Shown here piece after piece: positions 1 to 11,500 of a stretch of 64,000 nt of DNA. A program made the position numbers and the translations under genes. Source of the stretch: Acanthaster planci (taxonomy: Eukaryota; Echinodermata; Asteroidea; Valvatida; Acanthasteridae); NCBI RefSeq assembly GCF_001949145.1, contig NW_019091626.1, positions 15,170 through 79,169 on the forward strand, in the 5' to 3' direction. Numbering within the stretch: position 1 is the first letter of the stretch; the number at the start of each line of letters is the position of its first letter. Below the pieces are notes generated by a model. The model saw nothing but the letters and a program-made list of their open reading frames with translations. It was not told the DNA's origin and made no database searches.

Positions 1-574
1 CCCCCACCCCCCGCCTCCCCGCCACCCGAGTGGCGGCGCCCCTCTCCCAGAAGCCGCTCCCACGGCGGCGATGCTGCCTCCTCCGCAGCACGTCGTCCGA
101 CCTGGTCGGCCAGGATCGGCCCGTCTGCGGCGGGGGCAAATCCCTCGGATCGAAAGGTTTAGTTTCAGCAGATTGCAGCGAGGCGGCTGCTGTACTGGGC
201 CCCACACCCCGATCCATACCCGAATCGTCTGCAAGTGACCTGGCGTCCCTCTTGAGACGGCAGTTCGGTTCCCGCCGGAACTCCCGGCCCCCGGGCAGGG
301 GCCGCGGGCGGAGTCGGCGGGGTCGGCCTGCCCCCCCCCCCAAGGCAAGAGCGGGTGGGCGCTGATGCGGGCCGCCCTTGGGCGGGACGCCAGCGGCGTT
401 GCCGCGCACCGGCAGAGATTTCGACTTAGAGGCGTTCAGCCGTAATCTCTCGGGTGGTAGCCTTGCACCACTGGCCTCTCGACCGAGCGCCTGAACCAGG
501 GGTCCGAATCTGCAGTTCTCTTGTTCTCTCGTACTGAGCAGGTTTGCCGTGGGGGCGACCTTTCATCAGTATGA

Positions 575-621
<47 letters not shown>

Positions 622-663
622 ATTGGTAGGTCAACAATCCAACGCTTGGCGAATTCTGCTTCG

Positions 664-701
<38 letters not shown>

Positions 702-1160
702 AACGTCACCATGAACGCTTGGCTGCCCTAAGCCTGTTATCCCTGTGGTAACTTTTCCGACACCTCTTGCTTCAAACTCCGAAGCTCAAAAGGATCGATA
801 GGCCATGCTTTGACGGTCCGTATTCATAATGAAAATCAAAATCAAACGAGCTTTCACCCTTTTGCTCCGCGCGAGGTTTCCTTCCTCGCTGGGCTCGCCT
901 TAGGACACCTGCGTTATCCTTTGACAGATGTACCGCCCCAGTGAAACTCCCCGCCTGACGCTGCGGCCGGCCGCGTAGCGCCAGAAGACTGGGCCCGCGC
1001 GGGGCCCGCTCCCCGCCTCACCGGCTTAAAGTAAAGAAACGACGAGAGTAGTGGTATTTCACCGTCGGGCCGGGGCCCTCCCACCTATCCTACACCCCCG
1101 TGTCTCTTCACAAGGTCAGACTAGAGTCAAGCTCAATAGGGTCTTCTTTCCCCGCTCAAT
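1..1160 (-). rRNA. 28S ribosomal RNA, 3' part, with 3' flank (partial, divergent)
   Basis: The minus strand reads as the 3' third of a eukaryotic large-subunit rRNA. Conserved blocks include the complement of the 'acctgtctcacgacggtc' segment (about 582-600), the 'gaggcgttcagccgtaat' segment (about 430) and the 'gtcaagctcaatagggtctt' segment (about 1127). Recognisable 28S ends near 1155-1165 at the junction with a retrotransposon. Positions 1 to about 130 are C-rich and probably flanking spacer. Several usually invariant positions differ from the common animal sequence, for example 'tcagtatgataaaac' where 'tcagtagggtaaaac' is expected. It is therefore a decayed orphon copy, a foreign copy, or an assembly chimera. 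The 111-codon ORF inside it is not coding. Confidence 0.85.
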
Positions 1161-1171
1161 ATGCCCAAGCT

Positions 1172-1486
1172 TTATCTGGGGAGTTCCTTAAGGCGTAAGA
1201 AACCTGAATATGCTAGTAAACACATGGTTACAGTTCTCAAGTTCAGTAGATTATCATATGACCATTTTTTTTCAACATACGTATGTGCCACTTGTTTGAG
1301 AAAATATGTTGTTGTAGGTTCTGTTTTATTTACTGGCTTTGCAAGAGATCCTTTCACCCCCTCCGCTATGAGTGAAACTGATATTGAAGACGAAGAAATA
1401 TTATTAACACAAGCTAATTTATGTGCCCAAAGGATCGCTGCTACTGCTTTGATGATGGGGGCAGGAGCATTGGAGCATTTGCTCAA
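1172..1486 (-). pseudogene. DIRS tyrosine recombinase, N-terminal half only
   Basis: The 104-codon frame shows the KPVNKTEP block and LRTVTMCLLAYSGFLRLKEL, which contains the first catalytic Arg of the tyrosine recombinase R-K-H-R-Y set. The chain ends abruptly at the 28S junction, so the distal catalytic residues, including the nucleophilic Tyr, are absent. Confidence 0.75.
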
Positions 1487-2075
1487 ATGAACCCAATAAA
1501 AAGCAAAATCATATGGATTAGCAGGGCAAGATTCTTTGCCATGTTTAGATTCCCAATCCTCCCATCTTTTAAATGCACCCGAATATGCTCAGCAGAACTG
1601 GCCCTTGCACTCAGCATGACTGTTGGTAACTGTGACGCAAGCTCCTGCAATTCTGTATTGCTCTCTGGCTACCTGTTCTGTCAAACTCCTTTACTGAATA
1701 TTACCTTTAATTTAGACAGGTGTGTAAATAGATATTGATAAACGTATTATTGTTGTTAAACTTTTGAATAAATTAAGCAATGCAATGTGCTCAACGCGTA
1801 TAATTTAACCTTTTTGCCAGTAACTTACTTCTGAAAATATTTTGTCTCACAAATATCTTCCACTGCTCTAATTGGATTACAACTATCTTCAAAGAGCAGG
1901 GGCCAAAGTGGTGCCCAAAACCAACAAGGGCAAATCAAGGTTCCAACAGCTTTAGTATCTGACCTATGAAAGAGCACTCGAGGGATTAGTGAAATTGGAG
2001 GAACGAGCCAGAAGTTTTATCTGCTCCAGTCTAGGGTAAAAGCATCTAAATTCTCACAACTGGCGTTCCGAAATC

Positions 2076-2417
2076 TCAAATTAAAGCGCTGTAACTTGGT
2101 GTTGTAAAAAGAGGCACATCTGTCGATAGAGTGGGGACACCAAAAAGCATCGAAATAATGAAAACTTCATTTGAAATGCTCCAGTCGTCATCGTCTACGA
2201 TCCGACTGAGCCTGACTGCTTTTTCATTCTTTGAACGTGGAATCCACTCCATATCCAACTGAATATTGCACTCTAGACAAGTCGTGTAAATGTTTAAAGT
2301 TAACTGTTGAAGTTCACTCCTCATACTGCCGCATACGGCAATCATCTCTACAGCCAGGTTATCCGTAAACCACTTAGTTTTTCGGCAGGACAGTTTAGGG
2401 GCCAGAGCATTCAACAC
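2076..2417 (-). pseudogene. DIRS RNase H fragment
   Basis: The 113-codon frame carries FTDNLAVEMI near the start and WIPRSKNEKAVRLSRIVDDD towards the end, matching the C-terminal RNase H blocks of DIRS-type polyproteins. It follows the RT in transcription sense. Sequence between it and the recombinase (about 1500-2070) still contains the typical linker block, read as GTLICPCWFWAPLWPLL, but with frame breaks. Confidence 0.7.
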
Positions 2418-2855
2418 AGCTCAACTGCTTCCAGCTCTCTCCATGTGCTGCTCTTCTGAGCTTCACTCTCATCCCATAAACCATGGGATACGGTATTGGT
2501 CACTATATTGTCTACTATAAAGCCAGCAAACCCGGTGCTACTAGCATCTGTGCGTACAATACGTGAACAATCGGCACGAGGACCTAAGACACATCTGTTC
2601 GGTTTTGCGATTTGTTACTTTTCCAACATTTTTAATTCATCCACAGCCTCTGTGGAAAGGGCTACTGTACTCGCCTATGACATCCTGGATACTATACATG
2701 TACACATGTGAAGTGCTTTGATCATGACTCTCGCTACATTACCGGTAACCAAACTCGTCGACATGATCTTGCCCGCAATGCTTGCTAATGCTCTTGCACG
2801 AATAACTCTGGGTATGGGCTACACGGAGAGTTACTTGACAACACTATTTCTAATG

Positions 2856-3560
2856 TCAACAATACGCATTTGTGGGACTGAAAAAAAATCCATGTTTCAA
2901 ATCTATTTCATAACTTAGCCATTCGATATTGGAAACAGGAGACCATACACTTTTTAGAACGTTTGGTACAAACCCAGAAGACAAAATGTCTCGTTTGACC
3001 TCTGAACCAACTCTCAGTGCCTCTTCGTAGGAAGCGGCAAATCCCAAGCCATCATCTAAAAACACCACAGTGGATTTTCCCTCCTCACTCCACTTTTTCA
3101 CCAAAGATCTAATTATATTGGTAAATATATACGGAGCGGAGGAAAGGCCGAAGGGCAGTTGTTTAAATCTGAAAAAAAAGCCAAAATTCCTTTGGGCTGG
3201 ACAAATATCTTCTTGATGATACCTGGATTTGTGTTCAATAAAACTTGAACACAAACCCATCTTTTTTTTCAAGAAAAGGATTGCTTTACGCATATCTTCG
3301 TACTTGAGTGAGGATTGTGGAGATGGTCATTAACTAACCTTAAAAATCTGGAATGAGACGCTTCTTCCCACTTTTCTGCACCGAGACTGTAAGTGTACTC
3401 ACTGCTGTGGGTTGACTTAGACATCTTTCTACGGAACCCACATTGACTAGCTCTGTAATAGCTTGGTTTACAAATGGCACATGAGACAGAGCTGATTTTT
3501 GTTCTCGAGGGAAAAAAAAGAGATAGAGGCTGGCTAATAAAAGGAATGACATAATCAAAT
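2856..3560 (-). pseudogene. DIRS reverse transcriptase, frameshifted
   Basis: Two frames together span an RT. The N-terminal part (about 3340-3558) has the SVQKSGKKRLIPDF block. A frame change near 3290-3340 leads into the palm domain (2856-3293), with KQLPFGLSSAPYIF and the catalytic box FLDDG, where Tyr is replaced by Phe, a common variant in DIRS elements. The frame break means no functional polymerase is encoded. Confidence 0.8.
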
Positions 3561-3672
3561 TTTATGGCATTGATAATGAAATCAGGTGCAGAAATCTTTC
3601 CCAAAATTGGATATGATCAACCAATCTACCTGCAACCCTGATGGCGGAGATTCCATTGTTTTTGTCATATTC

Positions 3673-4326
3673 TCAAAAATCTTCCGTTATTGAAAAGCCA
3701 ATCAGGTCTGCTTGATTATCGGAACTACTCACAGTGGTCGACTTAACTTTATTGTGCAGCAGAGGAGGTGGAGGCTGCACTGGCTGCTCTACGTTAAGGT
3801 AATGTGGCCTTTCAGTGGGTGTAACTGCAGCATATGATGCATGACCCGTCTGCCGTAGGTTTGACCGAAGGGAAGGACTTAATTGACTAGGTCGAAAAGA
3901 CTGACTACTACAATCATTACTATCAACCACTGACCCTTGGTTAGGCTTGAACTTCTTTGCCTGCTCTGATGCAGCCATCTTCTTCTGCTTGACTTTACGC
4001 CTAGCTCTGTTATCGGCCCTGGTGATATTATTGTCGTTCTCGTCATTGTCAACCTCGTGGGCCTCGTACTCTGAAACAGTAGCCCATCCATATGGGCTGA
4101 TATCAGCGAAGAGGATTAACTTCTGCCTGCTATCAATCAGATTGGACGCCTCCTGTAAGGTAGGCGTCACTGTAGACCATTCACAAATTTCCTCCAAGGC
4201 ACAGGAGATTAAAACTTTAATCTCTCTGTACGAAAAAAACGTACCTATTTTATAAAAAAGGAATGTTACCCCGGTGCCGCTACTGACGTGTATGGAAGAT
4301 TCCGCCACTAGTCCTAAGCGAACCAA
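3673..4326 (-). pseudogene. DIRS gag-like ORF fragment
   Basis: An open frame of 217 codons. The central part (RQKLILFADISPYGWATVSE, then an acidic stretch, then a basic 'RARRKVKQKK' stretch) resembles the gag-like first ORF found beside reverse transcriptase in invertebrate DIRS elements. The C-terminal third is low-complexity and Ser/Pro/Gln-rich. The N-terminal residues may not be native. It lies directly upstream, in transcription sense, of the RT fragment. Confidence 0.6.
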
Positions 4327-4465
4327 CCTATGTTACGTAACACCCCAATTGAATAAGCTTTGAAAAATCACGCACTGCGAAGAAAGTAAATATGTTCTAA
4401 TTCACACCTGGTCGTTCAAACGAACATATTTTCATTACACACTTGCATGCACTTGTACATGGTGC

Positions 4466-4536
4466 CTTGTGGGGTACCGGAACAATAGAAGGTACCCCAC
4501 AAGACCAGTTTTGATCCTTGCGGGGTACCCCACAAG
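4466..4536. repeat. Palindromic repeat cluster built on a GGTACC core
   Basis: Three copies of a short unit occur in alternating orientation: cttgtggggtacc at 4466-4478, its inverse ggtaccccacaag at 4491-4503, and a self-complementary copy at 4517-4536. They can fold as a 13-bp stem with a 12-nt loop or as a separate hairpin. Function unknown; possibly the edge of a short inverted-repeat element. Confidence 0.7.
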
Positions 4537-5503
4537 AATTTCACGAAGTAGATATTTCAAGTTTACTCAAAAAGGAGGAATTTGTCGCAAATTGAAGTGT
4601 TTTACATAAGGGAAATACGGTTGAAATTCAACACAGGAAACTGAATTTGGCTGAAATGGCAGTGATATGAATTTTTTCCCGTGTTGTGTGGGAGTTTTGC
4701 ACACGAGAACAAAGGAAAAACTCCAGAAGTATACATAGGTATGGGTGTGTGTACGCGGGGTGATTGGTTTGTTGGTTGGTTGGTTAATATTTTTTATGGC
4801 CATAATTGGTCAGCAGATTGACCTCACCCGACGAGGCATTCGAGAACGTCCTGTGGTCCATGGAATTCTGCAAGAACAAACACACAAAGTGGGCTTTAAG
4901 TTTTAAAAATGATCAGCGTTTTTCCTAATTTTTCTAAAGCATTGAACTGAAAAAGAAACAATTCCATCAAATGACACACAAAGTAAATCACAACTTCCAA
5001 TCGGCCAATTTTGACAAATTGCAGCCCATGAAAATCCTATACACTGCCTTTAATTAACGTGTTTCTAGAGTGTATCCACTTGCTTTTTGCACTTTTGAAA
5101 TAGTACAACAGTCACGATGTAAAACATAAAAAGGTGATTTATGTATAGTACATGTCAACGTTCATCAGGCACATTGGAATTTGCCTACTTAAGTACAAAG
5201 CCCAACTCCATATCGTGTTGTGACAAACAATTGCAGACACAAGATCATCATGATAAATGGAAACGAACAAAGTCCTTGACACTTAATGGGTATAGAACCA
5301 GTGCCTCAATGTTAACATTTTGATGAAGAGACCAGATCCATAGGGAAAACCCAGCAGGAATTTCAACGAAGAAACGACTTATCCAACCTATGACACTACA
5401 CTTCAGCTTCAGAAATCCATAGCAGACAAACTGGACCCGGCCAAAATTTTCCCAAACGACGCTCTTATGTAGGTGCAATTCTGGAAATACATACGTGAGC
5501 ACC
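4537..5503. other. Upstream region of the large gene, no gene seen
   Basis: Contains a short GGTT microsatellite around 4765-4785 and otherwise AT-rich unique-looking sequence. It should contain the promoter and 5' UTR for the first signal-peptide exon, but I see no convincing TATA box or initiator. Confidence 0.4.
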
Positions 5504-5591
5504 ATGTGGCACGGAGAAGTCCCGAAACTGCTTCTCCTGGTCGTTATTTGTATTTCTGTCGCTGACTTCGTGGATTCACAGACCAGTGCGG
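5504..5591 (+). CDS. Exon 1a: signal peptide
   Basis: Starts at an ATG in ACCATG context and encodes 29 residues: MWH, a hydrophobic core [12 protein letters not shown], then DSQTSA. It ends G|GTGAGC in phase 1, exactly compatible with the first LDLa exon. Probable signal cleavage after the Ser preceding QTS. Confidence 0.75.
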
Positions 5592-8500
5592 GTGAGCTTT
5601 GTTAACTGCATGTTTCTCACTTTTTAGGTAGCAGCCATTTTCGTTAAGGCTGACCCAACCATGATAAGGGCAAAGTTGTGTTATTCGTTAGTCAGGGATT
5701 TTGGCAAGGTTTATCAAGACGACTTCTACATACCTAAGCCAATGATATTGGGTGATATTTATGATAAAGCCTTAGATTTCACTTTTAGCAGATACTTTGT
5801 CGATCTTTTTGCAGTTCGTATGGTAACATATAGCAGGCACCGATGGTAAATCAGAAATTTCAACTGGGGCAGACATTATGTGGGCAGCTGGATAACGCCG
5901 ATTTTGAATCTAATACAAGCACACCGACCAAAAACACAGTGAAATTTGCAATATCAGAAACGTTGCGCATTTCCTTATGTATTTTCAGTCGTCGTCTTTG
6001 CGCGTGCTTATCAATCGATAAGGCTTGAAACAGGGGATGAGTTATTTAATTGGTAATAGTGATATCAAAAAGTAGTAATTGAATTCAGTGCAGCTTGATC
6101 TTTGGAGAGGTATCTCCCACTCCTTATCCACAACCTCGCTGGGATGAGCTGGATTTCTATTGGAACAACAATAGCTGACCACATCAGTGATCTCAGTTGG
6201 ATCTGCATTGCACTGATGACGGAGTGATAATTGGCAATTAAAAACAATAATAGGTTTGACTTCTAAATAACCTACAAGCATTTGCAGTCAATTCATTCTT
6301 TGAATATTAATTCAACAAATTGGCTTTACAGCAATGTCCATAAGTAATAGGATGACTAATCACCTGTATTTCAGACTTTGACCCAGGAGCAAAACACAAA
6401 TAAGGGTTTTTCTACCGCTGATTTTTGAGACGTACTCGCACAAGTAAGAAAGACCCCTTCCTCAATCATAATACATCTGAAATGAGATGAAAAACGCAGA
6501 GGGACTTCTTGTGCACGTTCTCTGCGGGTTAATTGGCCTCTTTAAGTCACCTGCGTAGAGTATTTAAGCTTCAACGTTGAAAAAAAAGAAATGAACTGCA
6601 TCTCAAGGTATTTCATTGTCCGGCAGTAAATTGCTTAGTCTTTGGTCTTGTTGTCAGTCCTTGTTAGAATGACAAGGTTCCTACACAAAAATAAGCTTGT
6701 AAGTTCGTTTGTCCATTCCAATTTTGTTTCCTCGTATCCCTTTTCTAATCCTGAGAATTTCTTTCCTAGAAAGAAGCCGTATGCCGTATGTATGCCGTAT
6801 AAACATCGTGAATAAAAAATTGGAATGTTACAGTTTAGGACATGACGGTGTTCCAAATTTCAAATCAAAACTTTACAGTAAGAATAAAAAAGAACAGGGA
6901 TGCACTTTATGAACCGAATGATGATGATTTAGATGAACCTTTGAGTAAAAAAAATGCAAGACAGTTTGGAACTGATTCCAACTATAAAAAAGTATCGAAA
7001 AGGTTTTAAAAACGCCCCAAACCAAACGACTCCCAGAATTATTTTTCACGTAATATGCTCACAGATCATAACCCCCTCCCCCATTCACGAATACCTTTAA
7101 AATTGCCAAAAGTGTATCCAACCTCAATAGAGAATTCAAAGAGATTAGTTCTTGTTTGTATTGTCTCACAAAGCTCAACTTGCCACATGAGTTTTACTGG
7201 GAATAATGGCCATGACATTAGTTCTTATCATTGAATGGAGGATAATTTCGGTAAATTGTCGTTAAATTATATTAAAAAAAAATTCATCAAACTCAAACCG
7301 AGCCATAGCCAAATCAGATCAAGGCTGTGTTTGGATATACTGTTCGTTTTTAACGATATATGTGAACAAAACGTTGGACGAAAAATAACAGTTATGTGAT
7401 ATCTACTGTTATGTTAATTTGGCACTACTTTGCATATATCAGTCCCAGCTGGCGGCCAGCCCAAGTGTACAAAAGGGGAAGTGTAAATAATGAAATTTTG
7501 TTGAGTTTAGTTCCACCAATCAGAAATAGGTTTCTGCGTTCCTTTCATTCTGTTTGTTGAGTTGTGCTCATTCATTTCTATTGAGTTTGAACATCCGATA
7601 CAATAATTAACTCCTATTGAAACTCTGAAAACCATCATACTCTTTTTCAAGTACAAAGCGCCTTTTTTCAAGCCCTTCTACTCTACTTTTAGCACGTTTT
7701 TAAACTTGGTTACTTTTTGTTCTTCACAATAAGTGAGGCACATTGTGCTGCGTGCCTCTTTTATCCTCATTGTGGCTTTGGTTTTGTTGGTTTGTTACGG
7801 AACCAATTAATTGCAGCTCTGGAGACTTATGGAATATTACAAAGTGACTGGTAGCCTAATGATTTGGCCAGAGATTTCTGATAACATCTCTGAGCAAGAA
7901 ACTAGCACCGGGGAGGCAACTGATCTTTACAACTTCGAGGGTTGTTCGAGGGTACCCTTTATGAAAAGCAGGTGAAACTCCATTGTCACGCAGGGTAAAA
8001 TTACCCTATCAATACTACCTAAGTATTACCACTTTATTTACTTTACAGAACATTTACTGGTCTATGAATCACGTGATAGTAATTCACACAGGTCCAAAAG
8101 TTCATGATAAATCATTAGTGTGCGATGCCTACTAGCTATTTGTTCAAGATTCTCATGGGAAAATCTTTCAAAAGAACATATTTCAATACCTGAGCTGATG
8201 TCAATCCAAGACCAGCTCAACGATTATTCCATTTTTTTTGAGTGGACGAATAAAGTCTGGTTAGATGAAAGGTAAATTGTCTTCACATTGGAGCAATATG
8301 TACCACCTACATGGGTTCATTATGTTGGTTTGGACCCTCTCGTTTCTTGTGGCATTTGACGGTGCACATTTACAAACTAGTAAAGGTAAAGCTTATAAAT
8401 ATAAATTTATGCTGTGGCAAATTATGTGTTTTTTCATTGGTGGGTTCAGTGACGGTATGGGGCGTACAAATGTTGCAATGGGGTGTCTCCAAGGCGTTCC

Positions 8501-11500
8501 GGCTGCCCTTACTCCTATCCCCCGCTTGGGATCTGCATCCTTGTGGGGGGGGGGTAATCTCGCAGTCGGTGAAAGAGAAGTCATGGAAAAACGAGTACAT
8601 TGATATGTCCCTGCTATTTGCAGATAGCGCAGCGTAACTGCCTGCAAAGGCTCATAATTATCTCGAGGTTGCACTTCTCGTTGAGGGTGATGTTTTTGCA
8701 GCCTAGCTCGTCCCCCACCGGCCGCCAGAACAAACTACATTCGTGGGACAAGTGGGTCTCTGCATTCCACACCTTTATGGCCATATACCACAATAAGTTC
8801 GAGAAGAAGTTCGACAAGAAGTTCGAGATCTTAAACAGTACATCATCGAAAACACCACTTTACAGTCCAAGGTGGATTCACTTGAATCTGAAAAACGAAA
8901 TCTGCAAGCCGCCGTTGATGTCCTACGGGGGGATGTTGCAGCCCTAACGAAGACAAAGGAATCAAATGAGGTTACGGATCTCCCATTGTCTGCCAACAGT
9001 AGCAAAGACACCCACCACAAGGGACATGCACTGAACCGAGACAGCTGTATTCAACTACAACATTCGGAGGAATACATGGGGAACATCATGAAGCCCCGGC
9101 CCAAATATATTTTCAACAGGTTGGAACGCAACGAAGTAACAACACAATCCGTGCCTACATCAAACCGGTTTTCTGTGCTCAATGAGTGTGACCCATCACC
9201 TGAAGAAGCCATTGACTATTTTTTAACGTTATCAACAGTCCGACAACACTACTAGTCCCCCAACTTACGCTGAACAAATCCAGGACTACCACCAGGCACA
9301 AAAACGCAGGTTTGCGCAACAAAAAGATGTCCCTATTGTCGGTGACTTCATGACTATGAAAATCAAAAGTCACCGCCTCAGCCACTCGAGCAGGGTCATG
9401 AACATAACCTACGCAAGCCTAAAATTGGACGAACTCATGCCTAAACTGCGCAACCTACTAGAAAGATTCCACCCCCCAACCGTGATTCTCCATGTTGGAA
9501 CCAATAATACTAAGAAAGATCCTGATTCAGTCGCAGGCAAACTAGAAGAATTCATCATAGAAAAGTCCTCGGCCTCAGTTACCCTATCGATCATCTATTG
9601 TAGAAATGAAACCGTCTCCCAAAGAACTAGAGTAGACGCAACAAACAGAAAATTACCCGACCTTTCTTTGCAACATGGATGGGGTTTTATTTTAAATTCT
9701 AACATCAGAGACGTTCACTTGCTGAACGACGGAGTCCACTTAAATAATCGAGGAACTGCGATATTTGCAACTAACGTGATCAAACACATGAGGTCTTTGA
9801 CAACTAATCTAGTCTCCAGCTCTCCCCGTCGACAAGGCTCACGAAGTGTTCAGCTGCGGACGTAGTATTGGTGACCTCTGTGGGCGTACAAGTACAGTAC
9901 AGTTTTACTTGTGTATTTATTCTCATTTTGAAACACTGCACGTGAACTACATATTTTCTATTTCGGTTAACCTTTAAAGTTTGTAAGACCCCCGAAAAGT
10001 ATAGCAAAAGTATAGTGATTTAGACGTAGGGGTCTTACTTTGCTTGAACGAATAAGGACAAATCAAAGAGATTTTTCACCAACGGCAATGAATATATATG
10101 CAAACAAATACCTTTTTCCAACGCCCGCCAATAATGATCCGTCCCTGTGCTGAGACAATCATCTAATTTAGCTTTCGTTATTCGTGTCTTTGGCGCGTGT
10201 GGCCAACACTCATTTGGCCTTTTCGTAAGCATACACTGCCGCGCAGTATTGAAATAGTTGGCAAGCCCCTGTGCCCTCTCCTTTAACCCCATTTGTTGTT
10301 ATGCTTTTGACCTGCCCTTAATTTCACTGAAAATATGCTTGGCTAATTCTGTCTCATGCAGCTACTCCGCCGTGCTCCCTGCAAGAGTTTGATTGTGGAG
10401 ACTCAGTCTGTATTCCCAGCGACTGGCAGTGCGACGGCTACTGGGATTGTGGTGATGGAAGTGATGAACTCGATTGTGGTAAGTGACTCGTGTTTTTTAA
10501 AGAAGAGGACCTTACAAGGTACCATCCCATAAGCATGTTTTAGGTCCGATTTCCCACCTGCTGAATATCGGTGGACACTCTTTTAATTTTAACATAAAGG
10601 GCATAAAGTTGGTTGAAAACTCAATGGGCTTAGTATGGAGTCATTTGACAAAAAAATTGAGCCCCCCAAAAAAGAAGAGGGAACAAAATCGAGGTTTTTC
10701 ACACCATATTAATACTCAGTGAAATTAGAGCGTTACAAATGTCTTCCTTAAATTGTACAACGAACCCCTGCTAATTAAATTTGTTGCAAGACTTATCAAA
10801 AATATAATGAGGTACATGAAATATAACATTCATTGGCCGAAATGTTGCGTTCCTCTTAACACACGACAATTATTTGCATGTAAAATAATTTGTGCATATT
10901 CAGTAGCCGTCATCTGCATGATTCTCAATCAGCATTACACATAAAGGCTAGTTCGCTCCGTGGGGCACTGTCCGTGTGCGATGACGTAAACTTAAATGCT
11001 TCTTGCAAGAGCGATATCTGGCCCATCGATAATGGCATTAATTTGTATCAACAGCAACAGCATTGTTGTAGGGATTTTTCAGAAATAAATCACGGATTTA
11101 ACCAGCCGCTCGCAAATCATCCTATTTCAAATGTCAAGTTGTTTAAATAAACTGACAAAACAATGTTTTACTCTCACTTAGGGTTATTGTTATTTCTTTG
11201 TCACTTTAAAAGGAATTCGTAGGCCTAGTCATTTGTGCTCTACTTTGTTATGAAATTGAAACGGTATCATATTTCACTTTTTTACCGTTGAGAGATGCTT
11301 GCTGAAAACAAAGACATTGGCGTTTCCTGAGAAGTTTTTCATCTTTTTCAAAACAAACCATTTCACTACAGATTCATAAAACAACTTCAATATCTTTTAT
11401 TAAGTGACTTAATTCTCTCCTTGAAACAGGCAAGACCGTTTTCATCGGAGCCACTGAGGACATTCGCATAGAACCCCCTGGATACCCATGGAACGAACAC

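Larger units (their letters stand above)
1165..4330 (-). mobile_element. Degenerate DIRS-type (tyrosine recombinase) retrotransposon, truncated
   Basis: Read on the minus strand, the order is gag-like ORF, reverse transcriptase, RNase H, then tyrosine recombinase, as in DIRS-like retrotransposons. The parts lie in different frames with stops and frameshifts, so the copy is dead. The recombinase breaks off at about 1170, where 28S rRNA sequence begins, so its C-terminal catalytic half and the downstream terminal repeat are missing. No clear terminal repeat was found near 4330. Assignment rests on motif recognition: FLDDG in RT, IPRSKNEKA in RNase H, and CLLAYSGFLR in the recombinase. Confidence 0.8.

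Noticed and set aside
30-365. Plus-strand ORF of 111 codons
   Set aside because: Lies in GC-rich 28S rRNA/spacer sequence; few stops are expected from composition alone.
4567-4803. Minus-strand ORF of 78 codons
   Set aside because: Driven by GGTT and GTGT simple repeats; no domain.
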